NCBI GenBank assembly: GCA_002049545.1
Contig: LLYT01000020.1
Location: 1 to 34,104 of the forward strand
Reading direction: 5' to 3'
Source: Deltaproteobacteria bacterium tcs-42
GTDB taxonomy: Bacteria; Desulfobacterota; Desulfuromonadia; Desulfuromonadales; Geopsychrobacteraceae
Length of the DNA stretch: 34,104 bases
Both the position numbers and the translations under genes were made by a program. Under the pieces are notes generated by a model, which had not been told where the DNA came from, did no database searches, and was given only the letters and a program-made list of their open reading frames with translations. Shown here piece by piece: positions 6,803 through 14,266 of the stretch (its first letter is position 1; every line of letters starts with the position of its first letter).

Positions 6803-7606
6803 TCATTCAACTCCAACGATGACACTGGTCGACTTGATGATGGCGCAGACTTCATCCCCCTCCTGCAAGCCCAGATTACGGACACTGCTGTCGGTAATTG
6901 TTGCGGTCATCGTTTCACCGGCACCGATATCAAGGACAACCTCCCCGACGACCGTACTTTCGGTGATTTTTGCAATCTGGCCGGTAATCCGGTTCTTGGC
7001 ACTGATCTTCAAAGCAAGGTGATTGTCGGCAATCATCACCGCAGAGGCTTTCACCACCGCATAAGCTGAAGATCCAACCTCCAGCCCTAAAGCATCAACA
7101 CTGTCAGTACTGATCACCGCCGTCATCTGATGTCCCGATTTCAACTGCAGAACAACCTGAGAGACCGAAATATCGCGAACAATGTCACAGACCGTTCCCG
7201 AAAAAACATTTTTGGCACTGATGCGCATGGAGATCCTTTGTAGCAGGGGAAGATAGTTGTTGAAATCGCCCAGTGATTCTTCCAGCCGCGCAAGCATCCC
7301 CCGATGCTCCGCGTCAACCAGTCGGTAGAGATGAACAACCTTTTTCCCCGCATCGGTCAGCCGGGTTCCGCCGCCGCCAGAACCACCCGTAGCAGCCACC
7401 GTTAGAGGCTGATCAGCAAGATTATTCATCAGATTCAAAGCATCCCAGGCCGTTTTGTAACTCATCCCCGCTACCTTGGCGGCCGTAGAAATAGAGCCAC
7501 ACTGATCAATCTGTTCGAGCAGATCAATCCGATTGCCACCCAGAAAATTCTGCGCTCCTTTCTGCACCCACAAAGGGGCTGTCACCACAACTTTAGATTG
7601 ATTCAT
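6803..7606 (-). CDS. modE: ModE-type molybdate/tungstate-responsive regulator
   Basis: 267 residues, the full ModE length. An N-terminal LysR-like winged helix (about 20-115) contains LLEQIDQCGSISTAAKVAGMSYKTAWDALNLMNN and the wing GGSGGGGTRLTDAGKKV. Two Mop/TOBE oxyanion-binding domains follow (about 128-190 and 198-266), each beginning with an ISAKN-x2-(S/T)G motif. The family dimerises, binds molybdate or tungstate and represses uptake genes. It is the first gene of the unit ahead of tupA, and a ModE box overlaps its own promoter, so negative autoregulation of the whole tup operon is expected. Confidence 0.92.
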   Translation of the reverse strand: MNQSKVVVTAPLWVQKGAQNFLGGNRIDLLEQIDQCGSISTAAKVAGMSYKTAWDALNLMNNLADQPLTVAATGGSGGGGTRLTDAGKKVVHLYRLVDAEHRGMLARLEESLGDFNNYLPLLQRISMRISAKNVFSGTVCDIVRDISVSQVVLQLKSGHQMTAVISTDSVDALGLEVGSSAYAVVKASAVMIADNHLALKISAKNRITGQIAKITESTVVGEVVLDIGAGETMTATITDSSVRNLGLQEGDEVCAIIKSTSVIVGVE

Positions 7607-7730
7607 AACCCGCCAGAGGATTAGTATTCAGGGAAGATAGCAGCAAAACCGGGATTGCCCCGCAAGGGTGGGGGCAGTCCTGACACCATCCTTATGTACT
7701 CCCTGAATACAGATTTCGAGGATACAACCT
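7607..7730 (-). ncRNA. Structured 5' leader of modE-tupABC, possible riboswitch
   Basis: The transcript predicted from the promoter at 7737-7765 has a leader of about 124 nt. A perfect 11 bp stem (gtattcaggga 7624-7634 with tccctgaatac 7700-7710) encloses an inner 10 bp GC-rich hairpin (7652-7661 with 7671-7680, one C-A mismatch on the minus strand, a G-U wobble if read on the plus strand). The closing stem ends only 17 bases from the ATG, close to the ribosome binding site. Molybdenum-cofactor riboswitches precede such genes in related bacteria, but I cannot match this RNA to that consensus. The wobble pattern leaves the direction open, so it could also be a palindromic repeat. Confidence 0.4.
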
Positions 7731-7733
7731 CAT

Positions 7734-7757
7734 CGTTATATAGTTGAATACATAACG
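7734..7757. promoter_or_regulatory. ModE-binding operator
   Basis: The site reads CGTTATAT, 7 bases, TACATAACG: the same half-sites and spacing that I recall for the E. coli modA operator. It overlaps the -10 hexamer and spacer of the modE promoter, so bound ModE would block RNA polymerase. Confidence 0.88.
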
Positions 7758-7765
7758 AATGTCAA
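7737..7765 (-). promoter_or_regulatory. Sigma-70 promoter of modE-tupABC
   Basis: On the minus strand TTGACA (7765-7760), a 17-base spacer and TATATA (7742-7737) form a near-consensus promoter. The predicted start is near 7730. The ModE box covers the -10 element. Confidence 0.8.
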
Positions 7766-7836
7766 TGGGGAGTTGTCCCGGGTTTTTCCGGTGCATCGGG
7801 GACGTTGCGCCCAAGCGTGAAAAATGGAAGTGTGAA

Positions 7837-9048
7837 TTACTTTTTCGGCCCCTGTGGCAATCGCAGGGAGATACATCCGGCAAGCAAAACAAATCCCGCT
7901 GAAACCCACAAGCAGCCAACCAGTCCCGCCAGTTGAAATACAATCCCCGACAGTAGAGTGCCGATTAAGCGCCCGGCGGCGTTGGCCATATAGTAGAAGC
8001 CGACGTTGAGTGAAACTTGGTCGGTTTCGCTGTAGGCGAGAATCAGATAGGAGTGGACCGAGGAATTGATGGCAAAGATCAGGCCGAACAGTGCCAGTCC
8101 GACAACCACCGTCATCCAGGGTGAAAGCTCAAGGGCCACACCGACAGCAATCAACGCTGTCAGGACGGTGAGAGCAAAGGCTCCGGTACTGGCGGTGCCA
8201 CCGCGAGGCGTGCCGCCCCGTAGAGATGATTGCAGCAGCTTCGGTGCCAATGCCTGCACGCCACCATAGCCGATCACCCAGAGGGCGAGAAAACCGCCGA
8301 TCTGAGTGTGACTCCAGTTCAAGGATGCGGAGAGGAATACCGGCAGGCCGACGACGAACCAGATATCACGTGAGCCGAACAGGAACAGTCGCGCCGCCGA
8401 GAGCAGGTTGATGTTGCGACTCTTGGAGAAAATGGCGGAAAACCTGGTTTTCGTTTTCGCCATGCCGATCTCTTGCGGTAGAGAGATCATGGTTCCCGCC
8501 AGAACCAACACCAAGCCTGCCGCCAGCAGCCACAGAGAATTGCGGAAACCCAACAGGGTCAGCAGCAGGCCACCGAGGAAAAACCCCGCCCCTTTAAGGG
8601 CGTTTTTCGAACCGGTCAGCACCGCCACCCATTTAAACAGGGTACTGTCGGCATTTTCCGGCACCAGCACCTTGATGGCGCTCTTGCTGCTCATCTTGGT
8701 CAGGTCTTTGGCAATGCCGGAGAGTGCCTGCAGGCCCATCACATAGGCAACCGATAGCAGGGGTGGCCAATTCGGGTCGAGCAGACCAAGGCTGAAAAGG
8801 GCGAGGATCTGCAGGGTAAGTCCGCTTAACAGGGTAACCTTCAGCCCCATATTCGAACCGATCCAGCCCCCGATCAGGTTGGTGAGTACACCAAAGAATT
8901 CGTAGAGCAGAAACAAAAAAGCGATCTGCACAGCACTGTAGCCAAGATCATGGAAATGGAGCAGCACCAGCATGCGCAGGGCACCGTCGGTGAGGGTGAA
9001 GCCCCAGTAGGCGGCGGTGACAAGGCTGTAGTTTTTTATGTTGGTCAA
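7837..9048 (-). CDS. arsJ: ArsJ-type organoarsenical (1-arseno-3-phosphoglycerate) exporter, MFS
   Basis: 403 residues with about 12 membrane helices. The N-terminus (NYSLVTAAYWGFTLTDGALRMLVLLHFHDLGY), the LSGIAKDLTKMSSKSAIKVLVP stretch and INLLSAARLFLFGSRDIWFVVGLPVFL are what I know from ArsJ, which exports the unstable arsenate ester of 3-phosphoglycerate. ArsJ normally works with a GAPDH that makes this compound, encoded next to it; none is present here, nor an arsR. The start is TTG at 9048 with AGAGGA 6 bases upstream. Downstream is the modE promoter region. Either the GAPDH partner is elsewhere or the system is incomplete. Confidence 0.82.
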   Translation of the reverse strand: MTNIKNYSLVTAAYWGFTLTDGALRMLVLLHFHDLGYSAVQIAFLFLLYEFFGVLTNLIGGWIGSNMGLKVTLLSGLTLQILALFSLGLLDPNWPPLLSVAYVMGLQALSGIAKDLTKMSSKSAIKVLVPENADSTLFKWVAVLTGSKNALKGAGFFLGGLLLTLLGFRNSLWLLAAGLVLVLAGTMISLPQEIGMAKTKTRFSAIFSKSRNINLLSAARLFLFGSRDIWFVVGLPVFLSASLNWSHTQIGGFLALWVIGYGGVQALAPKLLQSSLRGGTPRGGTASTGAFALTVLTALIAVGVALELSPWMTVVVGLALFGLIFAINSSVHSYLILAYSETDQVSLNVGFYYMANAAGRLIGTLLSGIVFQLAGLVGCLWVSAGFVLLAGCISLRLPQGPKK

Positions 9049-9317
9049 TTTTTATCCTCTTCAATCAGTTTTCTATTTCTACCGGATTCGGCACTTTACC
9101 GACTGTCAGCAGCCTGAGTGGCGTTGGTCGCCAGCATCAGTGCCAGGGCGACGGAGAATCCACCGGTAATATACCATTTCGAAGCATAGATCGTATACCA
9201 GAGACCGGGGCCATTCCTCTTCGGTCATCATCACTGACGCAGCGGATTTTACACCTTGTTGCTATCGTCCTGTCACGTTAAAAGCCTTGGAATGAAAGGA
9301 TAAAGACAATACAAAAG
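9049..9317. other. Intergenic region with a possible gene remnant
   Basis: No complete gene. On the minus strand, just upstream of arsJ, a frame ending at a TAA near 9104 reads SKWYITGGFSVALALMLATNATQAADSR. It looks like a membrane or signal segment, but it has no start and is preceded by stop codons. It may be the remnant of a gene that once preceded arsJ; I cannot identify it. Confidence 0.3.
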
Positions 9318-9626
9318 TTGCCAGCCATGATACTGACAACCCTGCTGATCGCGTGTACAGCAACCGCTGAAGTCCCTCAGGGTATGGCAGGAGCTACTTT
9401 TGTCGGGCACTGCTACTCTATCGGCGCCAGCACTCTGGGTGGAAAACCGGATTTCATCTCCGTTGATCCGGTCTGGAGTAGCGCGCGGGAAGGCGATCGG
9501 GTTATATTTAACTCTGAGGGAATCTCCATAACTCAGCTTGAGAACTGGTTGAAAGAGGCTGACACTTATATCAGCCCCCTCGAAACGTCCATAATCAAGG
9601 ACCCTGCAAAGGAGATAACACAATGA
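9318..9626 (+). CDS. Small putative lipoprotein coupled to msrB (unrecognised)
   Basis: About 102 residues. The start MILTTLLIACTATAE contains a plausible lipobox (LIAC), and the remainder is a soluble domain of about 85 residues with HCYSIGASTLGGKPDFISVDPVWSS. I do not recognise the family. Its stop codon overlaps the msrB start (ATGA), and the msrB ribosome binding site lies inside it, so translation is probably coupled. The start is uncertain: TTG 9318 and ATG 9327 both lie too far from the AAAGGA at 9294-9300. An ATA codon at 9309 would have ideal spacing and would add the lysine expected in a signal peptide. Confidence 0.6.
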   Translation: MPAMILTTLLIACTATAEVPQGMAGATFVGHCYSIGASTLGGKPDFISVDPVWSSAREGDRVIFNSEGISITQLENWLKEADTYISPLETSIIKDPAKEITQ

Positions 9627-10192
9627 AAAGACGAGTTTTTTTAAAAAGTGCAGCTGTTTTGACCGGCAGTTTTTCGGCCTCTCTGGTCATGCTCGATATT
9701 ATGACTCCACGACGACTGGCAGTGCTTTCCGCCGCTCCAGCAATGGCCGCCGAACAAATCAAGGCATATTCCGTCGATAAAGGGACCTATTTCATGACCG
9801 AAAAAGTGACTAAAAGTACAACCGAGTGGAAACAGCTCCTGAGTCCTGAAGAGTTTCATGTCCTCAGAGAAGAAGGCACCGAACGCCCATATACCGGCAA
9901 ATATGACAAACACTATGAAGAGGGAACCTATCGCTGTGCCGGTTGTGACCTTGATCTCTACGCCTCGAAAGATAAGTTTGACTCCGGAACCGGCTGGCCC
10001 AGCTTTACCGCTCCGGTTGCTGACGAAAACGTTGCCACCAGGGACGACAGCCGTTTATTCATGACCCGCACAGAGCTGTTATGTGCGCGCTGTGATGGTC
10101 ACCTTGGTCATGTCTTCGATGATGGCCCTGCCCCGACCGGCAATCGACACTGTATCAATTCGGTCTCGCTCAAATTTGTTGCCACCATGTAA
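9623..10192 (+). CDS. msrB: Exported peptide-methionine (R)-S-oxide reductase MsrB
   Basis: 189 residues. The N-terminus MKRRVFLKSAAVLTGSFSASLVML has a twin-arginine-type RRxFLK motif and a hydrophobic stretch, with APAMAAEQ as a probable cleavage site near 43. The mature part is MsrB (SelR) fold: zinc cysteines in CAGC and CARC pairs, GTGWPSFTAP, HLGHVFDDGP, and the catalytic cysteine C177 in RHCINSVSL. It reduces methionine-R-sulfoxide in proteins, here outside the cytoplasm. AAGGAG lies before ATG. It is followed after 11 bases by msrA, giving a complete envelope methionine repair pair. Tat export is inferred from the motif alone. Confidence 0.92.
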   Translation: MKRRVFLKSAAVLTGSFSASLVMLDIMTPRRLAVLSAAPAMAAEQIKAYSVDKGTYFMTEKVTKSTTEWKQLLSPEEFHVLREEGTERPYTGKYDKHYEEGTYRCAGCDLDLYASKDKFDSGTGWPSFTAPVADENVATRDDSRLFMTRTELLCARCDGHLGHVFDDGPAPTGNRHCINSVSLKFVATM

Positions 10193-10203
10193 CGGAGGAT
10201 AAA

Positions 10204-10839
10204 ATGAAATTATCATTACTGGGTATCGCTCTGAGCATAGTTGTCTTAACTGGTCTTGCTGTTGGTGGCACGATGGGAAATGAAGAAATGATGATTGCCG
10301 AGCCATCAATGACTGCCAGGGCTATTTTTGCCGGTGGCTGCTTCTGGTGCATGGAATCCGATTTCGAAAAACTGGAGGGTGTCACCGATGTTATTTCCGG
10401 ATTCACCGGCGGCACCCTTGAGAATCCAACTTACACTGGGGACCACACAGGGCACTATGAAGCCGTCGAAATCAGCTATGATCCCGACAAGGTCAGCTAC
10501 CAGCAACTGCTCGATCATTACTGGATAAACATCGACCCCTTTGATGACCGAGGACAATTCTGCGACAAAGGACACAGTTACCTGGCTGCCATTTTTGTCG
10601 CCAACGATATGGAACGCAAACTGGCCGAAGCCTCAAAACGTAGCGTCGTCGAACAGTTCCCCGACCAGACCGTTGTCACACCGATTCTGGATATCTCCAC
10701 TTTCTATCCAATCAAGGGTAAAGAAAGCTACCATCAGGATTATTACAAGAACAGTCCCGTTCGTTATAAGTACTACCGATGGAGCTGCGGGCGGGATCAA
10801 CGCCTCAAAGAGATTTGGGGTGACATGGCAACTCACTGA
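10204..10839 (+). CDS. msrA: Exported peptide-methionine (S)-S-oxide reductase MsrA
   Basis: 211 residues. A hydrophobic signal segment (about 4-24) precedes the MsrA domain. The catalytic motif is GGCFWCME with C46; other family landmarks are GVTDVISGFTGG, YEAVEISYDP, YWINIDPFDDRGQFCDKGHSY and YHQDYY. Later cysteines (C in GQFCDKG and SCGRD) could serve as resolving residues. It reduces methionine-S-sulfoxide, complementing MsrB. Start ATG 10204 follows GGAGG directly at good spacing. The reductant donor of this exported pair is not evident; the small ORF upstream is a candidate partner only by position. Confidence 0.92.
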   Translation: MKLSLLGIALSIVVLTGLAVGGTMGNEEMMIAEPSMTARAIFAGGCFWCMESDFEKLEGVTDVISGFTGGTLENPTYTGDHTGHYEAVEISYDPDKVSYQQLLDHYWINIDPFDDRGQFCDKGHSYLAAIFVANDMERKLAEASKRSVVEQFPDQTVVTPILDISTFYPIKGKESYHQDYYKNSPVRYKYYRWSCGRDQRLKEIWGDMATH

Positions 10840-11231
10840 TCACTCTAAAGACAGACAAGGTGAAGGCCAAAGAAGCTGCTGTGGAAGAGAGCAAGTAAAA
10901 TGCGAAGATTTAGGGGGGTACAGGGTACCAGCTTGTCGGTGGGACGTAGGGGGGGGGGAGATTCAATATCCCCCTCCCTGCGACCGGTGAGAAAATGATC
11001 GACCTTCTCAATCATCTACCGGTCATCTTTTGCACCAAAAACAACAGGAAGTGCTGGACGAAATTCGGTTTGAAATGCGATAGTTTTCTTAGGACGCCTT
11101 TTCTCTCGTGTGATAACCAGATTATTAAGGCATCTGTTCCCACTAAGTGAGGCATTTTTCCCTCCCCTTCCGCATGAACAGGGCGTTTTCTTTGAATGGG
11201 ACAGGCTCCAGTCAGGTAAAGGAATCAAGTT
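10840..11231. other. Intergenic region with a G10 tract and an imperfect hairpin
   Basis: No gene recognised. A frame reading KTDKVKAKEAAVEESK and ending at TAA 10896-10898 may be a degenerate gene end. A G10 run lies at 10949-10958. Further on, gaccggt (10981) and accggtc (about 11018) can pair, followed by atctttt, a weak terminator candidate about 140 bases after msrA. The 3' end contains AAAGGA, the ribosome binding site of the next gene; no clear promoter was found. Confidence 0.35.
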
Positions 11232-12413
11232 ATGCCGCGAATTCTCTTTGTCGATGATGACCCGCGATTGTTACGCAGCATCAAGCGCAACCTGCGTGAC
11301 CAGAGCGACCACTGGCAGCTGCTGTTTGCCGAAAGCGGCACCGAAGCGCTGAAACTGCTTGAGCAGGAACCGGTGGAGGTGGTGGTTTCCGACTTTCAGA
11401 TGCCACAGATGAGCGGTCTTGAACTGCTGGCCCTGGTGGAAAATCTCTATCCGCAAACCTTGCGGGTCATGCTGACCGGTCAGCCGGGCAAGACCAAATA
11501 CTCTCAGACGGTCAATATCTGCCACTATTTCTTTCTCAAACCCTTAAAACCGGACGGGTTCAAACGCTTTCTGGGGCGTGCCGCGGAAGTTCTCAGCCTG
11601 CTCGACAATCCGGAGCTGACGGCCGCGCTGAACGCTCTCGAGGCACTGCCGATCCATCCCGACAGCTTCAGCAGACTGACCAGCTATCTCGAACAACAGG
11701 ATATTCACGGAAACCAGCTGGCTCGTATTGCCGGAAAGGATATCGGTCTGGCCCTGCAGTTGTTCAAGCTCTCCTGCTCCGCCAATTTCACCCTGGGGAA
11801 AGGCATCAACAGCCTGGAAGAAGCGATTGAATACCTGGAGCCGGAGACCCTGCGTTCTCTGCTGGCGACCCAGCATCTGCTCCATGCCAATGACCGCGCA
11901 ACCTGCGAAAAATTCAAACTCGACCTGTTGCAGCGGCACAGTTTTCAGGTCATGCAACTGGCGGAGGCCCTGGCTCGGCTCAGCAACCGACAAGATCTAC
12001 TGAGCGATGTCCGGCTGGCGGCGCTGCTTCACGATGCCGGGCGGATTGTCCTGGCTCACGCCCTGCCCGAGGCCTATAGCGAGGTCTTCGCCCGCCGCCG
12101 GGAACAACAACTCACCAGCTTCAATGCTGCCGAAATCCAGACCCTGGGGGCTGGGCACGCCGAAGTCGGCGCCTACCTGGCGGCCCTCTGGGGTGTGCCG
12201 CGCAACGTGGTCAATGCCATCCGCACCCATGTCCAGCCGCAGCCGCCGCCCCTGGTGGAGCAACCGGTCAGTCATCTGATCTGGCATGCCAATCACTTGG
12301 CCCAGGGGAGGCTGGAGGACCTGCCGGATTACGCCCAAAAGCTGCCCCAAGAGCCTAAATGGAGCGCCTTTTTCGCCCAGTTGCAGGGCGATTCCATGGG
12401 GGACGACAGGTGA
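11232..12413 (+). CDS. Response regulator with HDOD output domain
   Basis: 393 residues. An N-terminal receiver domain (1 to about 120) has the acidic pocket DDD (8-10), phosphoacceptor D54 in VVSDFQMPQMSG, the switch threonine in VMLTGQ and lysine in FFLKPL. An HDOD domain follows (about 140-340): GKDIGLALQLFKLSCSANF, INSLEEAIEYLEPETLRSLL, AALLHDAGRIVLAHALPEAY and GAGHAEVGAYLAALWGVPRNVVNAIRTH. HDOD proteins are signalling relatives of HD hydrolases, usually without enzymatic activity. AAAGGA precedes ATG. The downstream FapA-family gene overlaps its end by a few bases, so the two are probably translated together and act in one pathway. The cognate kinase is unknown; the kinase at 14267 is in a separate unit. 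Confidence 0.88.
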   Translation: MPRILFVDDDPRLLRSIKRNLRDQSDHWQLLFAESGTEALKLLEQEPVEVVVSDFQMPQMSGLELLALVENLYPQTLRVMLTGQPGKTKYSQTVNICHYFFLKPLKPDGFKRFLGRAAEVLSLLDNPELTAALNALEALPIHPDSFSRLTSYLEQQDIHGNQLARIAGKDIGLALQLFKLSCSANFTLGKGINSLEEAIEYLEPETLRSLLATQHLLHANDRATCEKFKLDLLQRHSFQVMQLAEALARLSNRQDLLSDVRLAALLHDAGRIVLAHALPEAYSEVFARRREQQLTSFNAAEIQTLGAGHAEVGAYLAALWGVPRNVVNAIRTHVQPQPPPLVEQPVSHLIWHANHLAQGRLEDLPDYAQKLPQEPKWSAFFAQLQGDSMGDDR

Positions 12414-14032
12414 ATTCCGGCCAGATGCAGACAGAATCAGCCCTGCTGTTGATCGAAGAGAGCGAAGACTACCGCCTGACGCTGACCAGTGACAGCCTGC
12501 AGCTCGAATGCCGCGCCCAGCTCGAGATTTTCCCGCCGCAAGAGGAGCTCCCCGACAGCGAAGACAAACAGTTGCAGTACGATGAGCAGCCGACAACTGA
12601 GCCGTCGCCCGACCGGATCAGGCACCCCCCTTTGCTGACCCCCCCGGATCTACTCTGGATCCTGCAGAAACACGCGATTATTGACAGCATCGACTATGCT
12701 GCGCTCTATGAATTTTGTGCCGATATCGACCGGAACCAAGAGCCGGAAACCCGGGTTCTGGCTCGGGGAGTCGCCCCGCAAAAAGGGGATGACGGCTGGT
12801 TTGAATTGCTGGTCAAACCTTTCGGCAGTGCCATTGAATTGCATGAAGACGCCGAGGGTCGGGTCGATCCCAAAAACCTGAACACTTATACCGCCATCGA
12901 GACAGGGAGGAAGCTCGGCCTGGTCCATTCTCCCAAACAGGGGATTCCCGGCCGGACCGTTCAGGGGCAACCAATCCCGGCCGAAGCGGGCTCTCCCTAC
13001 CAGTTGAAAGCCGGTGACGGAGTGGTCCTCAAGTTCGACGACCGGGTCGCCTTTGCCGAACGGGCGGGGCAAGCCGTCCTTAACAAAAACACCCTGTCAG
13101 TGGTAGAGCTGCTGACCATTTCCGGGGATGTCGATTTGAGCGTCGGCGATATCCACTTCAACGGCCTGGTCGACATTAAAGGGGAGGTCCCCGACGATTT
13201 TGACGTCAAGGCAGGTAAGGGGCTGCTGATCCACGGGCCGGTAGGGGCCTGTCAGATTGAATCGGGCGGCGATCTGGAACTTACCAGCATGGCCGGCAAG
13301 GAGGTTGGCACCATCATCTGCCGCGGAGATCTGCGCGCCCGCTTCCTCAATCAGGTCAATGTTTACTGTTATGGCAATCTGTACGTCAGCGGTGAAATTC
13401 GCAATTGCCGGATCAAAACCACCGGTAGCATTCTGGTCGAACGAGGTGCCGTTATCGGTGGCAGCTGTGTCGCCTACGGCGGTATTGAAGCCCAGACTTT
13501 CGGCGCGCCGTCCGGGCAAACTACGCTTTTAACCGCCGGTCTCTACTTTCCCGATGCCGACCGTTTCGCCTATCTGCGTCAGCGTCGCGGTCAAATTGAA
13601 CAACAGTTGATCTCAATCGGGGAAGCCATCGCCCCACTGAAAAAGCTGATCAAAAATAATCCGCAGCTCGCGGACACGGCTGAAACCCGTTTGATCCTGC
13701 TCCAGGAGCAGGTCGCCAAACTGGAAGAAGAGCGGCGGCGCACTCAGCATGAAATGCGGGCTTCCGCCACGCAGGAACCCGAGGGGCGCAACGCCAAGAT
13801 CAATGCTCATAAAAAAATCTGGGATGGAGTGCGGATCAAACTCGGTCAGGCTGACGAAACTCTCAAACAGGAGTTGCGCGGGCCGCTTTCGGTTATCGAA
13901 AACAGCACGTCCGGCGGTCTGCGCTTTCTGCCCCTGACGAATCTCGCCATCAGTACCGAGGAGCTGGAAGACCCCCTGGAGGAGCAGACAGAAAGCACTC
14001 CGCCAACTCAAGGGCGGGCGAAGGGATCATAG
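12410..14032 (+). CDS. FapA/DUF342-family protein
   Basis: About 540 residues. After a variable N-terminal region (1 to about 110) comes the DUF342 core: a right-handed beta-helix rich in glycine turns (GDVDLSVGDIHFNGLVDIKGEVPDDFDVKAGKGLLIHGPV...GDLELTSMAGKEVGTIICRGDLRARFL), then an alpha-helical coiled-coil (about 390-500: RQRRGQIEQQLISIGEAIAPLKKLIK..LQEQVAKLEEERRRTQHEM). The family includes FapA proteins linked to flagella, surface structures and cyclic-nucleotide signalling; the biochemical role is unclear. A GTG at 12410 overlaps the previous stop (GTGA) and has GGGGGA upstream; ATG 12425 is the alternative. Coupled to the REC-HDOD gene. Confidence 0.8.
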   Translation: MNSGQMQTESALLLIEESEDYRLTLTSDSLQLECRAQLEIFPPQEELPDSEDKQLQYDEQPTTEPSPDRIRHPPLLTPPDLLWILQKHAIIDSIDYAALYEFCADIDRNQEPETRVLARGVAPQKGDDGWFELLVKPFGSAIELHEDAEGRVDPKNLNTYTAIETGRKLGLVHSPKQGIPGRTVQGQPIPAEAGSPYQLKAGDGVVLKFDDRVAFAERAGQAVLNKNTLSVVELLTISGDVDLSVGDIHFNGLVDIKGEVPDDFDVKAGKGLLIHGPVGACQIESGGDLELTSMAGKEVGTIICRGDLRARFLNQVNVYCYGNLYVSGEIRNCRIKTTGSILVERGAVIGGSCVAYGGIEAQTFGAPSGQTTLLTAGLYFPDADRFAYLRQRRGQIEQQLISIGEAIAPLKKLIKNNPQLADTAETRLILLQEQVAKLEEERRRTQHEMRASATQEPEGRNAKINAHKKIWDGVRIKLGQADETLKQELRGPLSVIENSTSGGLRFLPLTNLAISTEELEDPLEEQTESTPPTQGRAKGS

Positions 14033-14157
14033 AATTAAAAGTTTATTAGCTCAGCCAATCTCCAATCCTGTTCTCCAGCCAACACTTCTCCACGCCGCAC
14101 CGCCTGGCTAATCCCCAACTCTCGGACGAGAGGCACTGACATAAAACCTATTATATG
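14033..14157. other. Short intergenic region after the FapA-family gene
   Basis: No gene, and no terminator with a convincing stem and T-tract, is visible between the FapA-family stop and the promoter at 14158. Confidence 0.4.
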
Positions 14158-14185
14158 TTGACAATGATTTAAATTTACATATACT
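14158..14185 (+). promoter_or_regulatory. Sigma-70 promoter of the histidine kinase operon
   Basis: TTGACA (14158-14163), a 16-base AT-rich spacer and TATACT (14180-14185) form a strong sigma-70 promoter, one mismatch from consensus in total. The predicted start is near 14192, giving a 5' leader of about 75 nt before ATG 14267. Confidence 0.8.
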
Positions 14186-14266
14186 TACTCTAATGATATG
14201 TTTCAAATCAAGCTGGTGTGAATTATTAAAGTGTTTGATTACTGCTGAATGAGCAGAAGGCAGGTT

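Noticed and set aside
7624-7710. Cobalamin-riboswitch-like look of the palindromic leader on the plus strand
   Set aside because: A few short words resemble B12-box elements, but the overall order does not fit and no plus-strand gene follows; kept only as an unassigned structured leader.
10861-10898. Possible gene end reading KTDKVKAKEAAVEESK
   Set aside because: Too short, without a start or ribosome binding site; mentioned only as a possible degenerate remnant.
12359-12409. FapA-family protein starting at ATG 12359
   Set aside because: It would overlap the REC-HDOD gene by more than 50 bases without a ribosome binding site; GTG 12410 or ATG 12425 is preferred.
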